DNA from: Linnemannia elongata
Lineage: Eukaryota; Mortierellomycota; Mortierellomycetes; Mortierellales; Mortierellaceae
DNA length: 64,000 bases
Assembly (NCBI GenBank): GCA_036320915.1
Contig: JAXBDG010000002.1
Span: 3,810,001-3,874,000 of the forward strand
Direction: 5' to 3'
The notes beneath the pieces were generated by a model. The model was not told the origin of the DNA. It made no database searches and was given only the letters and a program-made list of their open reading frames with translations. Positions within the stretch are counted from its first letter, which is position 1; each line of letters starts with the position of its first letter. The translations under genes and the position numbers were made by a program. Below are positions 11,467 to 22,714 of the stretch, piece after piece.

Positions 11467-12473
11467 AGGCAGTTATTTCTGAATACCTATATGAACTTTG
11501 CATATATAAAAATTTGGCGGCGTAGTTCAATACAATGGAGTGTCAATGTCAATCTCGACGTTTGGGGATCCAATGGGTATGTTGAAAGCAGTTGCGATTC
11601 TGGGATTATGAGCAAGTCATTGTGGGCGGATTACCTATGCTGGTGTTGCCGTTCCTGACGCTGTGGAATATGGGAACTTTGTTCTTGACGAATGTTCCTC
11701 TCTCAACAAACCCATCGGTATGCACAAAGTGGATGAAAATATCTTCCTCTTTATTTTTCCCTCCGTTCTCTATTCAGCGCTTTGCGTTATGATGGTAGAT
11801 CCACCAAATTAAATGGTTCTTTCCCTTCTAACGATCTGTATCCGCCCACCCACAAGAAAAATAAAAGATTGTTTGCATTAATGCAAGATGCAAGCCAAGG
11901 CTCTACTGTGCATCAGCCTGTCCAACGCCATATCTCGAGCCACAAAACGTGAAGCTACGCGCTGTGCCTATGCCTCAAAAAAAAATAGTCCAGGTGGGCA
12001 GGGTTGGCGCAAAACGAACATTACTCTGTTGGGTCGAATAAGTCTGGCGCAATATTCCAAAAAGGTAGGCGGCCGACCCTAAGAGCCCCCCCTGCCTGTG
12101 TCCATTTGTTTTTCCTTCTTTCCATTTTTATGTTTTTGCTCTCCTCTCATTGCCACTTGCCTCTTTGCTCTCAAGTATTTTTGCTTGCGGGTTGGAAGGA
12201 TTGCCTCTTTTTTTTTATTGCTGTCTTAAGAGAAACAATGGCCTTACCCGGAAGGCGAGTTTACCAATTTGCAAAGGTAGTGTCTGGTAAGGTCGTTGGC
12301 AAGTAAGAATAGGAGACAAAAAAAAAGCGAGCATAAAAAATAAATGGGTATGTTGTTTTTTATTGTTGACGCTATTCTCTAAACGCTTTTTGTCAGGAAC
12401 AAAAAAAGAAAGGAGACCGGCCCCTCTCCCTTTTCGTTCCCTTCATTGCCCATCTTCTCGACTCAGAACTAAC
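11467..12473. other. intergenic region between convergent genes
   Basis: This is the 3' flank of the Dsc2-like gene (+) and of the LysM-like gene (-). No convincing gene is present. A 22-codon ATG-to-TAA frame at about 12238-12306 looks codon-like but is too short to assign. Confidence 0.5.
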
Positions 12474-13246
12474 TTAAAGTCTGTTCAAGTAGTTGCGCTT
12501 GGCGTAGGGCTCCTTGGGAGCGGGCTGCTCGGGGTGCTCGGGCTTCTTGGGGTGCTCGGGCTTCTTAGGGTGAAGAGGCTTCTTGGGGTGAAGAGGCTTC
12601 TTAGGGTGAAGAGGCTTCTTGGGGTGAAGAGGCTTCTTGGGGTGAGTAGGCTTCTTGGGGTGAGTAGGCTTCTTGACAGGCTCGGTGGGCTTGACAGGCT
12701 TGGTGGGCTTGACAGGCTTGGTGGGCTTGGTGTGCTCCTTGGGGCCCAAGACGCACAAGGGGTGGCCGACATCCAAGTTGGCGCAGTCGCCACGGAGCTT
12801 CTCGTTCCACTTCAACAAGTTCTTGAAGGTGGTTCCGTTGTCAGTGGCACTGTTTTTTTTGTGATGTGGGTTGTGGAGTAGATAAAGGAGTTAATATCCC
12901 TGCAGACGTACAGCTGGATGCGAGCGGAGACCTTTTTTTTTGTCTGTTCATGCTTGCTCATTCGCGTTAAGGTTGAAGGAATAACTGAAGGGTCGACACT
13001 TACAACTGGATGCAGCCAGTGTCGGTGGGCTTGACGACGACGGTCTTCTGGCAGCCTAGAGGTATGAAATAAAACGCGAGTCCAATTGGTCAGTTCTGGT
13101 GTGTCAGGTATACTGAGGTCAAGAAACGTGGTGTACTGAAGAAAGGAGAAGAAAAAAGGGAACTCACCCTTGACGGGGATGGGGACGACAGCCATGGCCG
13201 AGGAGGCGACAGCAGCGAGGGCGATGATGGTGGTGGAGAACTTCAT
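12474..13246 (-). CDS. secreted LysM-like protein with HPKKP repeat tail
   Basis: This is a predicted secreted protein of 168 aa. Its three exons are 13246-13168, 13055-13004 and 12849-12474 (507 nt). Residues 1-19 form a signal peptide ending SSAMA. A LysM-type domain, which in other proteins binds chitin or related N-acetylglucosamine polymers, lies at about 28-80. It shows the spaced cysteines, GTTFKNLLKWNEKL, DCANLDVG and PLCVLG. From about residue 85 the protein is a basic repeat tail, first KPTKPV units and then HPKKP(L/T/E) units of six residues. That composition suggests an extended, wall- or polyanion-binding tail (inference). A TATAAAAG box lies about 150 bp upstream (13394-13401, minus). 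It could be a cell-wall protein or an effector that hides chitin; the sequence does not decide. Confidence 0.85.
12500..12750. repeat. 18-bp coding repeats in the LysM-like gene
   Basis: The in-frame 18-bp unit ggcttcttggggtgaaga (plus strand) recurs about nine times with small changes, encoding HPKKP plus one variable residue. A second block of a different unit encodes KPTKPV repeats. Near-identity of neighbouring units suggests that the array still changes length. Confidence 0.85.
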
Positions 13247-13393
13247 GGTGATAGTTAGAGAGTAGGGAAGGTGTTGAGGGTATGTAGAGGGTAAAGGGTA
13301 AGGGTTGGGTTGGCTAGGCTTAGCTGTGTGGGGGGTAAGTTTGGAAGGGGAAGGGTTGCTTAAAGAAAAAAAAAAAGATGGGCATCCGGGGTT

Positions 13394-13401
13394 CTTTTAT
13401 A
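13394..13401 (-). promoter_or_regulatory. TATA box of the LysM-like gene
   Basis: TATAAAAG on the minus strand lies about 148 bp upstream of the LysM-like start codon. The same octamer precedes the small secreted protein gene at 17077. Confidence 0.55.
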
Positions 13402-16400
13402 CCTAGGATTTGAACTGAATCCGTTGGGTCCATGCTTGTTGTGTACCCTGTCCCTGGGTGATAGTGGTGGAAGTCGATGGAAATGGTGAATCAGCAGTGG
13501 TGTAGGTACAGAACAGTACGTGGGTAACAAAACCCTCCCTGTGTGCTCTCATTGTCCACTCGCCGTTTTCTCCATTGGCAATTGTTTTTTTTTTGACAAT
13601 TCCAAGCGACAATGAGAGACATTTGGTGAAAGTGAAAAAAAGAGCCCATTCTGCCTTCATGAGGCAACCCTATGGCTGATTGGTGGGAGCGGTAGAGTTT
13701 TACCTTGAATGTCGCCTATCTCTTTTTCTCTCTCTGTGGCCTCCGAATAATAGATGAATGCAGGAAAATTGCACCACAAATAGCATCCATAAGGTTTTCT
13801 CTTCTTGCTGAATGGTACGAATGTATGAATGAACAGAATGAAAAAGAACAAAATGGCAATCTTGTGCCTGTGTCAAGGAAATGTCCCTTGCTCATCTATT
13901 AGTATACATGCACAAATGTGAGCTAGTGCGATCTACAAAGGAGGGTAGAGGAGCCTTCTCATTTTCATTTTGGAAGGAAGGGTGGGGGGTTGCTCATTCA
14001 TTCAAGCAATCCAGACAAAAAAAAATGTCCGGGGACGTCCTCTCGCTTTCAGCATCAACGAGGCAAAAAGAAAAGAAATAAAAACCACCATGGGATCTGG
14101 TTACTGTTCTTAAATGGGTGAGAGGGAGGGAGAGGCTTGTTGTGAATTGGGTGGGTCATGAAACGCATGTGGTACAGAATGAAAGAGACTATCAACCATG
14201 CCTCCATTTCCCGTCTCATTTCAATTCTGTCCTAGCTGCCCCAGTTACAATTTCAACAGAAAAAGAAGATACAACAGCAGGTGTCGGAGTAGCGGCCATG
14301 ATCGACGACACTGACAATAGCCGTCCGCCCCATCCCCAATCCCATTTTGGCTGCTGCATACCAATGCCCAAAAAAAAATAATAGAATAATGAAATTTCGA
14401 GTGACAAAAATAACCTGTCGTCGCATAAAAAGAAAATAGCCTAAACAAAAGGCGATGGGACGGGAACAAGGAATGGATAAAAAACTCCCTTTTTGAAGCA
14501 GCGCGAATGCAAGCTCCCTCATTTCTATCGCACCACCGTCTTTGAGTAGGGCGTAAGCATATAGCCTCTTCTAGCTGTCTCTGCTTTCTGTGCCGGAGGA
14601 TATTGTGCGTCGACCAAGGGTCTTTTACGAACAGTCCTGAAAAAAATATAGGCAGTGTGGTGCCAACTAGGAGACACATCTACTTTTTTTTTCTGATGCA
14701 TATCCCTGGGGTGGGGAGAGCAAAAGAGATGGTTACAGGTCCAATGTCGTACAAATATCGCCATTTGCTGATGTCTCGCTCGGTAAGAGAGAAAGACCAC
14801 AAGGGCAAACGAAGGAATGCTCTCCGTCAACACAGACCTGTCTCGTTGAGACACATTGCTTAGTTGGTCAGCCTTGCCATCACGTTCCTTTCAATTGGAA
14901 TGGCATACATACCAAACTAAAACAATGAAAAACAAGGTGCGGAACTAGCACGCCGAACAACATGGTCGAAGAGAAGACCCTGACGGTCTCGCCCTTTTCC
15001 TTAACTCTGAAGACTACGCCAAATAACATGGTAAACCATCATGGTCTCGCACTTTTCCTTAACTCTCAAGACTAGCATTCCTTTTCCTTAAATTTCTATC
15101 CCACCTTCTCTTTTCTACTCCTTTGACCATGAGGCATGAACCCAAAGGAGCCCTTTCATAAATTTCCCAATCTCCCAATTTGTACAACCTCTTTTCATTG
15201 TGAATGTGGCTAGCGTGAACCCTGTTTTCTTTTCGGCCAATATTCATAAACAAAAATGGGGTTATGGGGGAGGCGAAGAAGCGACAGGGTCCAGAGGTAC
15301 AAACAAAACAACGGTCTAGGCATGCATAGACCGGAGATATTTTGTTGAGGGACAAAGCAAAAGCCTTTGCCAGCCCTGTGTGTTCCATCCCTGTGATGTG
15401 TGTACGTTTGTTGTAAGAGGGGACCGCCGGGGAGTGGAAGTCTTGCCTGTTCCATCGTACTGATTGCCCTGAAAGTTAAAGTTTGAGCACCCAATAGAAT
15501 TTAATCAAACATTACAAGGAGGCCGATTGACCCTTGCTTAGAGCCTACGAAATGAAAAGGTACCCTCCTGGTCGCCTCCTTCATAGTTCGAGGCATGTTC
15601 ATGGTACTCATACCTTGTGAGTAAGAGGTATCGGAAGGAACGAGAGAGAAGGATTCTCTATCTAGTCTTCTATGTGCGTTCATCTCCACCTTTTCCTGAC
15701 ACTGTACAGTACAAGTGTACACATCGAGATATACACGACAGGAAAAAATGCTCAACGGTGTGCTTTATTAGGTGAATGAAATGAAGACTCACTGGCATGC
15801 AAATAATCCTCCGCTTGATGTGTAACTTTGTGCACCCTTTTCGCCTAGGGCTTCAGAATGAAGAGATAGATAGATGACCTAGGAACATCACGTTCCAGCT
15901 ACGCGATTCTATATCCTATTGTTATGCTTCAAACGTGGATCTTTGTTGTCCTTATTGTGTTCTCTCCAAGTTCTTCTCATCCCATCCTTCGTCTCTCACA
16001 AGTGAAGAGTCCCACCCAATTGTTGTCCGTAATCAAGTCTTGCCCTTGCCAACACATCGCTCCATGACACCTATGCCAATCAGGACACTGATATTTGGAC
16101 CTTGTCTACTACTCCTCTCTCCTTTTCTTTTTTTCTTTTATACTCTTTCACTTCACATAATTCCCTACCATCATGTAGTCTCATCCCAACTTCCGTGTAC
16201 ACTTCGATGGTACCAATCCCTAACAGCTTGCAATCAACGAGCTGCTGGGCCCTCTCCATCCCTATAGCCTTCTCTCCATTACCATCCTCTTCTCATTCTT
16301 CATCAGCACCAGTTGCAGTAGCATACAACGTTTCTTGACCCTTGAAGGTTGTCTTGCTCTACTCAATTGATGCCTGTACTGATAGGGCTATCAGTTGCAA

Positions 16401-17076
16401 TTGATCACAGTCCTAATATTCCGTTGTGATTTTTTCCACTATATTGTAACACCCAGAGGGCCGAGTCGATGATAAGCAATAATTTCTGAGGGCGAAGCCC
16501 GAAGCAGTATCTTTGAGTGTCTTGGTAGGTGCTCTGAGGACAAAGTCCGAAGCAGATACGTGGTGGATGGGCGAAGAGGAAGGGAGGACGGAATGGAGAC
16601 AAGTCAAAATGGTTTGGCTGGCTGAGGGGCCCTTGCTGGATGTGTTTGAGGTGGGTTTGAGGTGGAAACCCTCCCAAGACCAAGAAGATTGCGTTGAGAA
16701 GGGCGAGCGAAAGTAATTTTTAGTATGTGGATGGTCGATGTCTGCCTCAGATTCACTTTGCAGTTTGAGGGGAAGAGTCAACTTTTTTCCTTGTTTTTTT
16801 TTTGTTTTTGTTTCTTCTACCCTTTTCCCTCTTTGTCGTTTTGTAAAAATGCCAGTGGATGTGATACAGTTTACAGTTTAGACCGCCTGATTAAAGCGAA
16901 GTTATCGAGACAAGTCAACTTGGCTCACATTAATCAAAAGAAAGCTAGGAAGCGCTCTCTTTCTTTAGCCTCAGAGCACAATAATGGACAATAGGTCTAA
17001 AGCAGTGTGCTACGAATAGCTTTTGCCCTTGTGTCTTGGACTTCTCCATTCCGATTACCAAGAGAAGAGAGAAGAA
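13402..17076. other. 3.7-kb non-coding region
   Basis: No gene is supported. Open frames are short, fall in T/C- or A/G-rich DNA and lack recognisable motifs. The one structured element is the repeated palindromic motif at about 16480-16560, listed separately. Confidence 0.5.
16480..16560. repeat. pair of palindromic G/C-rich motifs
   Basis: The motif ctgagggcgaagcccgaagcag at about 16487 returns in altered form, ctgaggacaaagtccgaagcag, at about 16533. Each copy contains a short inverted repeat (GGGC-gaa-GCCC, and GGAC-aaa-GTCC). The change in the second copy is compensatory, since both halves of the stem changed. This is typical of transposon ends or structured RNA. The family is not identified. 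Confidence 0.55.
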
Positions 17077-17084
17077 TATAAAAG
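17077..17084 (+). promoter_or_regulatory. TATA box of the small secreted protein gene
   Basis: TATAAAAG lies 85 bp upstream of the start codon at 17162, followed by a C/T-rich leader. Confidence 0.6.
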
Positions 17085-17161
17085 AAAGAGCAAAATGGAC
17101 CAGTCTCCCCCTCAGCTTTCAACACCCTCCGCTCCCCTTCCCTACCATTACACTACTAAAC

Positions 17162-17794
17162 ATGGTTGCCATCACCAAGTCCATCTTCCTTCTGTTGGGA
17201 ACCGCTATCGCCTTTGCTGCTGCCGGTACCACACCTGCCCCTACCGACGAACATACACCATTGGAAATGTCCCAAGTGGTCGACTGCCAAACCCAATGCA
17301 TCAACCTCATCCCACCCTTCGGTCATAAACCCGACATCAACGTCAAGACCTACATGAGAGTGAAGGACTACGGCAGAATGTCTTACATGATCAAGAACAT
17401 GCAGCCAATTGTCCAGGTACAGTGCTTGTTTAAAATATCTATCCATCTGTCTCTTACAATGATGTATTTTTTTTTCCTATTTCACTTGTTCTAACTTTTC
17501 AACCAAACTGCCTTATAGCCATGCACTAAAGAACTCCGAAAGTTGAAGGGCAACTCCTCCAAGGTCACCAAGGAGAAGTTTGAGGCCTACGTTTTGTGCA
17601 ACTCCAAGACTCTGACCAAGAACGAGGATGTCTACTTCGCCAAGAACTTCAACTGGAAAAAGGCTGGATTCAACAAGAAGGAGTGGACCCAGTTCCGCAA
17701 CCACACCTTGCCTGGATTCAGAAGAGCTCTCCACATCTGCCGAGGAGGATGCCGCAGAATCCACTTCGCCCACAAGGGACCACCAAAGCCCTAA
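17162..17794 (+). CDS. small secreted Cys-containing protein, unknown
   Basis: The two exons, 17162-17416 and 17519-17794 (531 nt), encode 176 aa. Residues 1-22 are a clear signal peptide (MVAITKSIFLLLGTAIAFAA), followed by a short Thr/Pro linker. The mature part has six cysteines (DCQTQC, PCTKEL, VLCNSK, HICRGG, GCRRIH) and is rich in Lys, Arg and aromatic residues, giving a strongly basic protein. Codon choice is biased (AAG, ACC, GGA), and a TATA box is present, so expression may be high. I recognise no family. A wall-associated or effector-type protein is possible (inference). Confidence 0.82.
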
Positions 17795-17814
17795 GCGCCA
17801 TCTCCCCGTTCTCT

Positions 17815-17905
17815 CACTCTCTCTCTCTCTCTCTCTCTTCCTCTCTATTCCTCTCTCTCTCTCTCTCTCTCTTCCTCTCTATTCCTCTCTCTCTCTCTCT
17901 CCACC
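17815..17905. repeat. CT microsatellite downstream of the secreted protein gene
   Basis: Two long CT runs separated by ttcctctattc-type interruptions begin about 20 bp after the stop codon, in the expected 3' UTR. Confidence 0.85.
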
Positions 17906-20212
17906 CTAAAAACCCCCCAAAAACCTCTCCTTAGCTTATACCTCTTATAATAATAGACTGAAGTTTTATTTGTTGACAAATAATAATATGCCTCATAGCA
18001 TGTATATCTTTCTATGAATAAATTGGTCCCTTAAGCAATTGTCTAAAAGTTAACATGAGTATCAACCTGGATGCTACGGTTGCGTATTATTGAAAAGTAG
18101 GTCAGTGTCTGTGCAGTAGTGAGATGCCCTACTAGCGGAGAATTCCATCTAGTCATTTTGCGAGCTACAATCTCACTCTAAAGTGCCAGTCAGGACTCTG
18201 TTATATAGCAACAACCCCCCTCCGAGCCTATTTAGCCCTTGGGAAATGATCTTCTTGGAATGACAAACGTCTCTTTTCTTTGCTTTCCGGTTAAGTAAGC
18301 TGCATTTCTGTGCTGGCCGGTGTCTGGTTGATAACTCAACACGACTGTGGAGCCACAATTTTGATGAGGAGGGGAGGGGCTCAACTTGGGAGAGCAAATT
18401 TTACCAAGGCCATTCTTTCTTCCGTGAGTTCACCAACTCTAATCATCTAATTGCCGCTTGATTCGAATAGATTCTCCTTGCTCTTTATTGTGTGAGTCTA
18501 AACGCATCCTGAAAGACTCGTCATGTCCCTGGAGGGCAAAAGTTGTGAAGGAGCAAAGAAGGTGAATGACGGTCGTTTATGAATGAGAAGGAATGAATGA
18601 AGAAGAAGTGGAAAAGTAGAAGAAGAAAGTAAGAGGAGAAGATATGTGGGTAGTGTGCATTGTGGTAATGCACATGGCAGCCCGATCAGCTGAAGAGAGT
18701 GCATGGTAGAAATAAAAATAATAACAATATGAGTGTTATCTCGCCACAATGAAATAAAAACAATAAGACCATTGTTCTTCAACGGTACCAGCAGGTTCGG
18801 TCCGAGGGAAGGGAAGCAATCGTGAGTTAACGAGATAAACGTCTTTCGCAAAAACACAATGGTTGTGAGACTATAGCGCACATTGTGTTTCTGCGATTTC
18901 GATCGGAGTAAAAGCAACAATGGAAAGCCATGCGCAATAGCTTCCTTGTGTATCAAAAAGAAGTGATTGAAGAGTGCGAGAAGGTGTGTGTGGCAATGCT
19001 CCCTCTATTGACATTGATACTCAGCATAGTTCTTCCTTCTTTCTGTTTAGCCTGATGGAAAAACTAGGACTTGCATATTACACCTAGTGGGTGCAGTGAG
19101 TAAACCCCCTGAGCACGAGGTTTATCCTTTATGTGTCTTTAGACAGACAAACAGACAGCAGACAACAACTGCAACAAGAAACAAGAAACAAGAGGAGTGG
19201 CTATGTCTGTCATTGCACCCTTCTTGTTGTTGTTGTAGTTGGCGTAGTGCATTGTACCTTGCGTCATGTATCATTCTTTTCTTTCAAACATTCCACTCCT
19301 GTCATCATCCTTTATTTGTGTTCTATTTCTATTCCCAGCAATAGGTGTATCAGTGTGGCGGTGTCGTGAAGTTAGCTCCCACGACCAAAAGAGTATTTTA
19401 GGACTTTGTATCTCTTCACAACATGGTTCTTATCCATCCAGTCTATCTGAGTATCTATCTATCCCACACACCATTGGTGACCAGCAGTCGTGGTGTGGTT
19501 AGATACTTGTTACATAGTACGACGTACTATGAAAACGAGAGGAGCAAAAGAAGCGAATGAGATCACCTTGTCGCTTCGCGCGCTTTTTTATTTCTCTTTT
19601 TTTTTTTTTTTTTTTCTAATTTTACCCCAATTGTTGTTGTCTTGCCCTTATCCTTGTTGTCGTAGTCCTTTGTTGTTGTCCAGCCCCCTCCCTTTTTTCT
19701 CACTGTTCCTTTTTCATTCTTTTTTTTTGTTAGCCCCCCTTCTTTCCTCGTTATCCATGTGCAGTGCAGAGAAGTGGTCCCTAGTTTTCCTTGATTTGCT
19801 ATTGGCTATTTACGTACCTTGAACGGTCCCCACCGCCCCCTTTCTTTCTTTGTATTTGACAAATTGCATTCGTATCTTCTTTTTCTTTCTTTCTTCGTAT
19901 TGTCCATCTCCTTTTCTATTTTCTTTCTCTCTTCCTCTCTTTTCTTATTTCCTTCTTCTCCCTTCTTACTTCCTTCTTCTCCCTTCTTATTTCCTTCTTT
20001 TCCCTTGTTTTCCCTTCCAACCTTTGACCCTTGTTCACAACGGCACATCGTTTCCTTCAATTCGCATCACTCCTATTTACTTCTTTATCTTCTCTCCATC
20101 CTTCTCCTTCCCTTCCTCTCCTCCTCCCAGCTCTCTCCCTAATCTCTCCGCACACACAGCACACGCTTATCTACAATACCCAGTTTCCAAACATAAGACG
20201 CACATCAACATA
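17906..20212. other. 2.3-kb non-coding region and CT-rich leader
   Basis: No gene is supported. The last 400 bases (about 19820-20210) are strongly pyrimidine-rich on the plus strand with repeats of cttcttccc type. They form the presumed leader of the kelch-type gene. Confidence 0.5.
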
Positions 20213-22714
20213 ATGCATATTTCTTTACTAGCCCTCGCGGGTCTGGCCATTACCTCCACATCACCACTATTACAATTGGTACAAGCGCAGCCCCAGGCCT
20301 GTGGAGGAGCTGCGTTCGCAAAAGTTGGATCAACTTTCTATATCCAAGGTGGAGCCACCTTCGCCGACAACCTCATTCAGGCCTTCTGGGCCCTCGACCT
20401 TTCCTCTCCCTGGACAACCTCCTCCCCCGCCTGGTCTTCTATATCCCCACCCGGACCCTATAACGCCTTTCATTCTGCGGGTGTTGCCTCTGATGGCTCC
20501 TCGTTTATTACGTTCGGACGTGATACTGCAGCCAGTACCAACCAAATTGCACCGAGTTGGGTTAATACGTTCAATATTGGGTCCAAGACCTGGTCGGCGG
20601 TCAACCCTCCTCAGGTGGCGGACACGAGTCGGAGAGACTTTTATGCTGTCACGAATCTGGCCGGGTCCAAAGTCTATATCTTGGGTGGAAATGCAGGCTC
20701 CTCGGGGTCGGTGAGCACGAATGTGTTGAATACTTATGATCCGGCGACGGGATCAATGCTCGAGACGCCCATGCCGGCGTCTGCACCACAGAATAGTTCG
20801 ACGTATGCGGCGGTTTGGATCAAGCGGTCTGCGACCATGTTGTTGATTGGAGGCGTTAATGCGGGGAATTATCCACAAAGTCTTTGGACTTATAATCCTA
20901 TTAGTGGTGGATGGGCTACTCAGGTACAGTCTTTTGCTCTTTTTGGGTTGTTTGTTGGTTTTGGTGTTGTACAATGAACGTGGGGGTTGGAATGGATATA
21001 CAGGCGTGTGTTTGACATGTTGAGTGGGCTGTGGAACTGTGTTACTCACTCTCCCGGAAAAACTTTATTTTCTCTCTTGCTTTTGTCATTTGGTGTCTGT
21101 TCGTAGGCGTCAAGCGGACCATTCAGCCAGAGTCGTATCTCGCACTGTGCCGCCAGTAGTAAGTCCTTTGCCTGATTCATCTGCTAGTTGTCGGTCTCTG
21201 TTTGTTTGTTTGTTTGCATGATTGCCGGCACTGCAACAAAAAAAAAAAAAAAAAAAAAAAAGAGATATGCATGCCAACCTGTTCGCTTGAGCCCCATCTC
21301 CTTCATCTCCTTCTCTGTCCCCTCTCTTGACAAAAATCGCCACACCACTCCTATCTCTCTCTGCCCCTTTTGATCTCACTCACCCACTCACTGTCCTACC
21401 CCTTCATCTTTTTTTTTTTACCAAATAGATGCCGATGGCTCCTTAGTGGCAGTGTTCGGTGGCTTTGTCAACGGAGGATCCACAGCCGACCCAAACGCCT
21501 ATATCCTCAACACCATCACCTGGACATGGACCGCCATCCCCCTCGCCTCTGGACGTGGACGTGGCAATGCTGCCTGTACTATCGTTGACGACACTTTTAT
21601 CATCTGGGGAGGGTTCTACAATAACCCTAGCGTTGCCGGTGGGTTGCCTTCGGGAGCGGATAATTTGCTGTTGCTTTCGTTGTCAACAGGCCAGTGGACG
21701 ACTTCTTATACACCCTCGACGGCCGCTGGTGGGGCTGGGAATGGAGGAAGTGGTGGGAATGGAGGTAATGGTGGGATGGGAGGTGATGGTGGGACTGGAG
21801 GTGGGAAGGGAGGGCTTTCGGGTGGTGCAATTGGAGGGATTTGTGCAGGAGTTGCGATTGTGATTGCGGCGGTGGCGTTTTTGCTCTTTAGACGGACTTG
21901 GAAGAAGGGTGATGATGCTATCGCTGCCTCGTCGGCAAAGTTGGAGTCTGGATCGCATGGTGCTCATCACCCTCCTGCTCCTTCATATACCGGAGCTGGT
22001 CCCACCAATGGACATGGACACCATCACAACGGTGGTGGTGCTGCTGCACCTGTGGCTGCTGGTGCCGCTGTGGCTGGCGCTGCTGCTGCCGGACATATCC
22101 AATCCAACCATCACCACCACTCTCCACAACCGCCCGCATCATCCACCACCGTCTCCCCAACCGTCTACGACCAATCTCTTTACCACCAACAACAGCCCCA
22201 ACCTCAACAAATCGGATACACGGGCTACGACCAACACCAACAGCAGTACTCTCCCTACGTTCAACAGGCTCCCGACCACACATACCACCACCGCCCTAGC
22301 ACAGACATCGCTTACTCCAGTGCAGGAGCACCAGGCGAAGGAGTGCAATACGTCGACGAGAACGGACACCTCTACCGCCGCTCATACCAACCCGAAGTTG
22401 TCCCTGCACCTGTCCCATCTCCCGGAACTGTGTACTACCCACCCCCACCACCCTCGGGAAGTAGTGTGGGAACCCCGGAGCAAGGGGCTTACCAAGTCCC
22501 ATATGGACAAGTACAGGGGGGAGAGGCACCGTACAAGGCGTCCATTGGTGAAGGAGGAGCGCCAAGGGTGGATGCAAGCCCGTACCATGATTCGTATGGT
22601 GTTGTTGGGTCTGCAACAACAGGAGGTGCAAAGCGGCCGGTGGGTGGACCTCAAGGTGGACCATTTATTGAGGTACCTGTTGCCAAGGGTGCTCCTCAAG
22701 CCATCCTGCAGTAA
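20213..22714 (+). CDS. kelch-type single-pass membrane protein
   Basis: The three exons, 20213-20923, 21107-21158 and 21429-22714 (2049 nt), encode 682 aa. An N-terminal signal peptide (residues 1-25, ending VQAQ) is followed by a beta-propeller-like region to about residue 355. It has kelch-style repeats (YIQGGATFADN, YILGGNAG, LIGGVNAGNY, AVFGGFVNGG, IIWGGF). A Gly-rich spacer follows, then one TM helix near 385-410 (GGICAGVAIVIAAVAFLLF) with a basic stop-transfer RRTWKK. The cytoplasmic tail of about 270 residues is rich in His, Pro, Gln, Gly and Tyr. The layout suggests a surface propeller with an intracellular scaffold tail; ligand and role are unknown. The second intron contains an A24 run (21238-21261). 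Confidence 0.88.

Noticed and set aside
12238..12306. 22-codon frame MALPGRRVYQF...
   Set aside because: It is too short and without upstream exons that I can justify; left as an unassigned frame in the intergenic entry.
12363..12881. 172-codon plus-strand frame of LLGVKR-type repeats
   Set aside because: It is antisense to the HPKKP repeats of the LysM-like gene.
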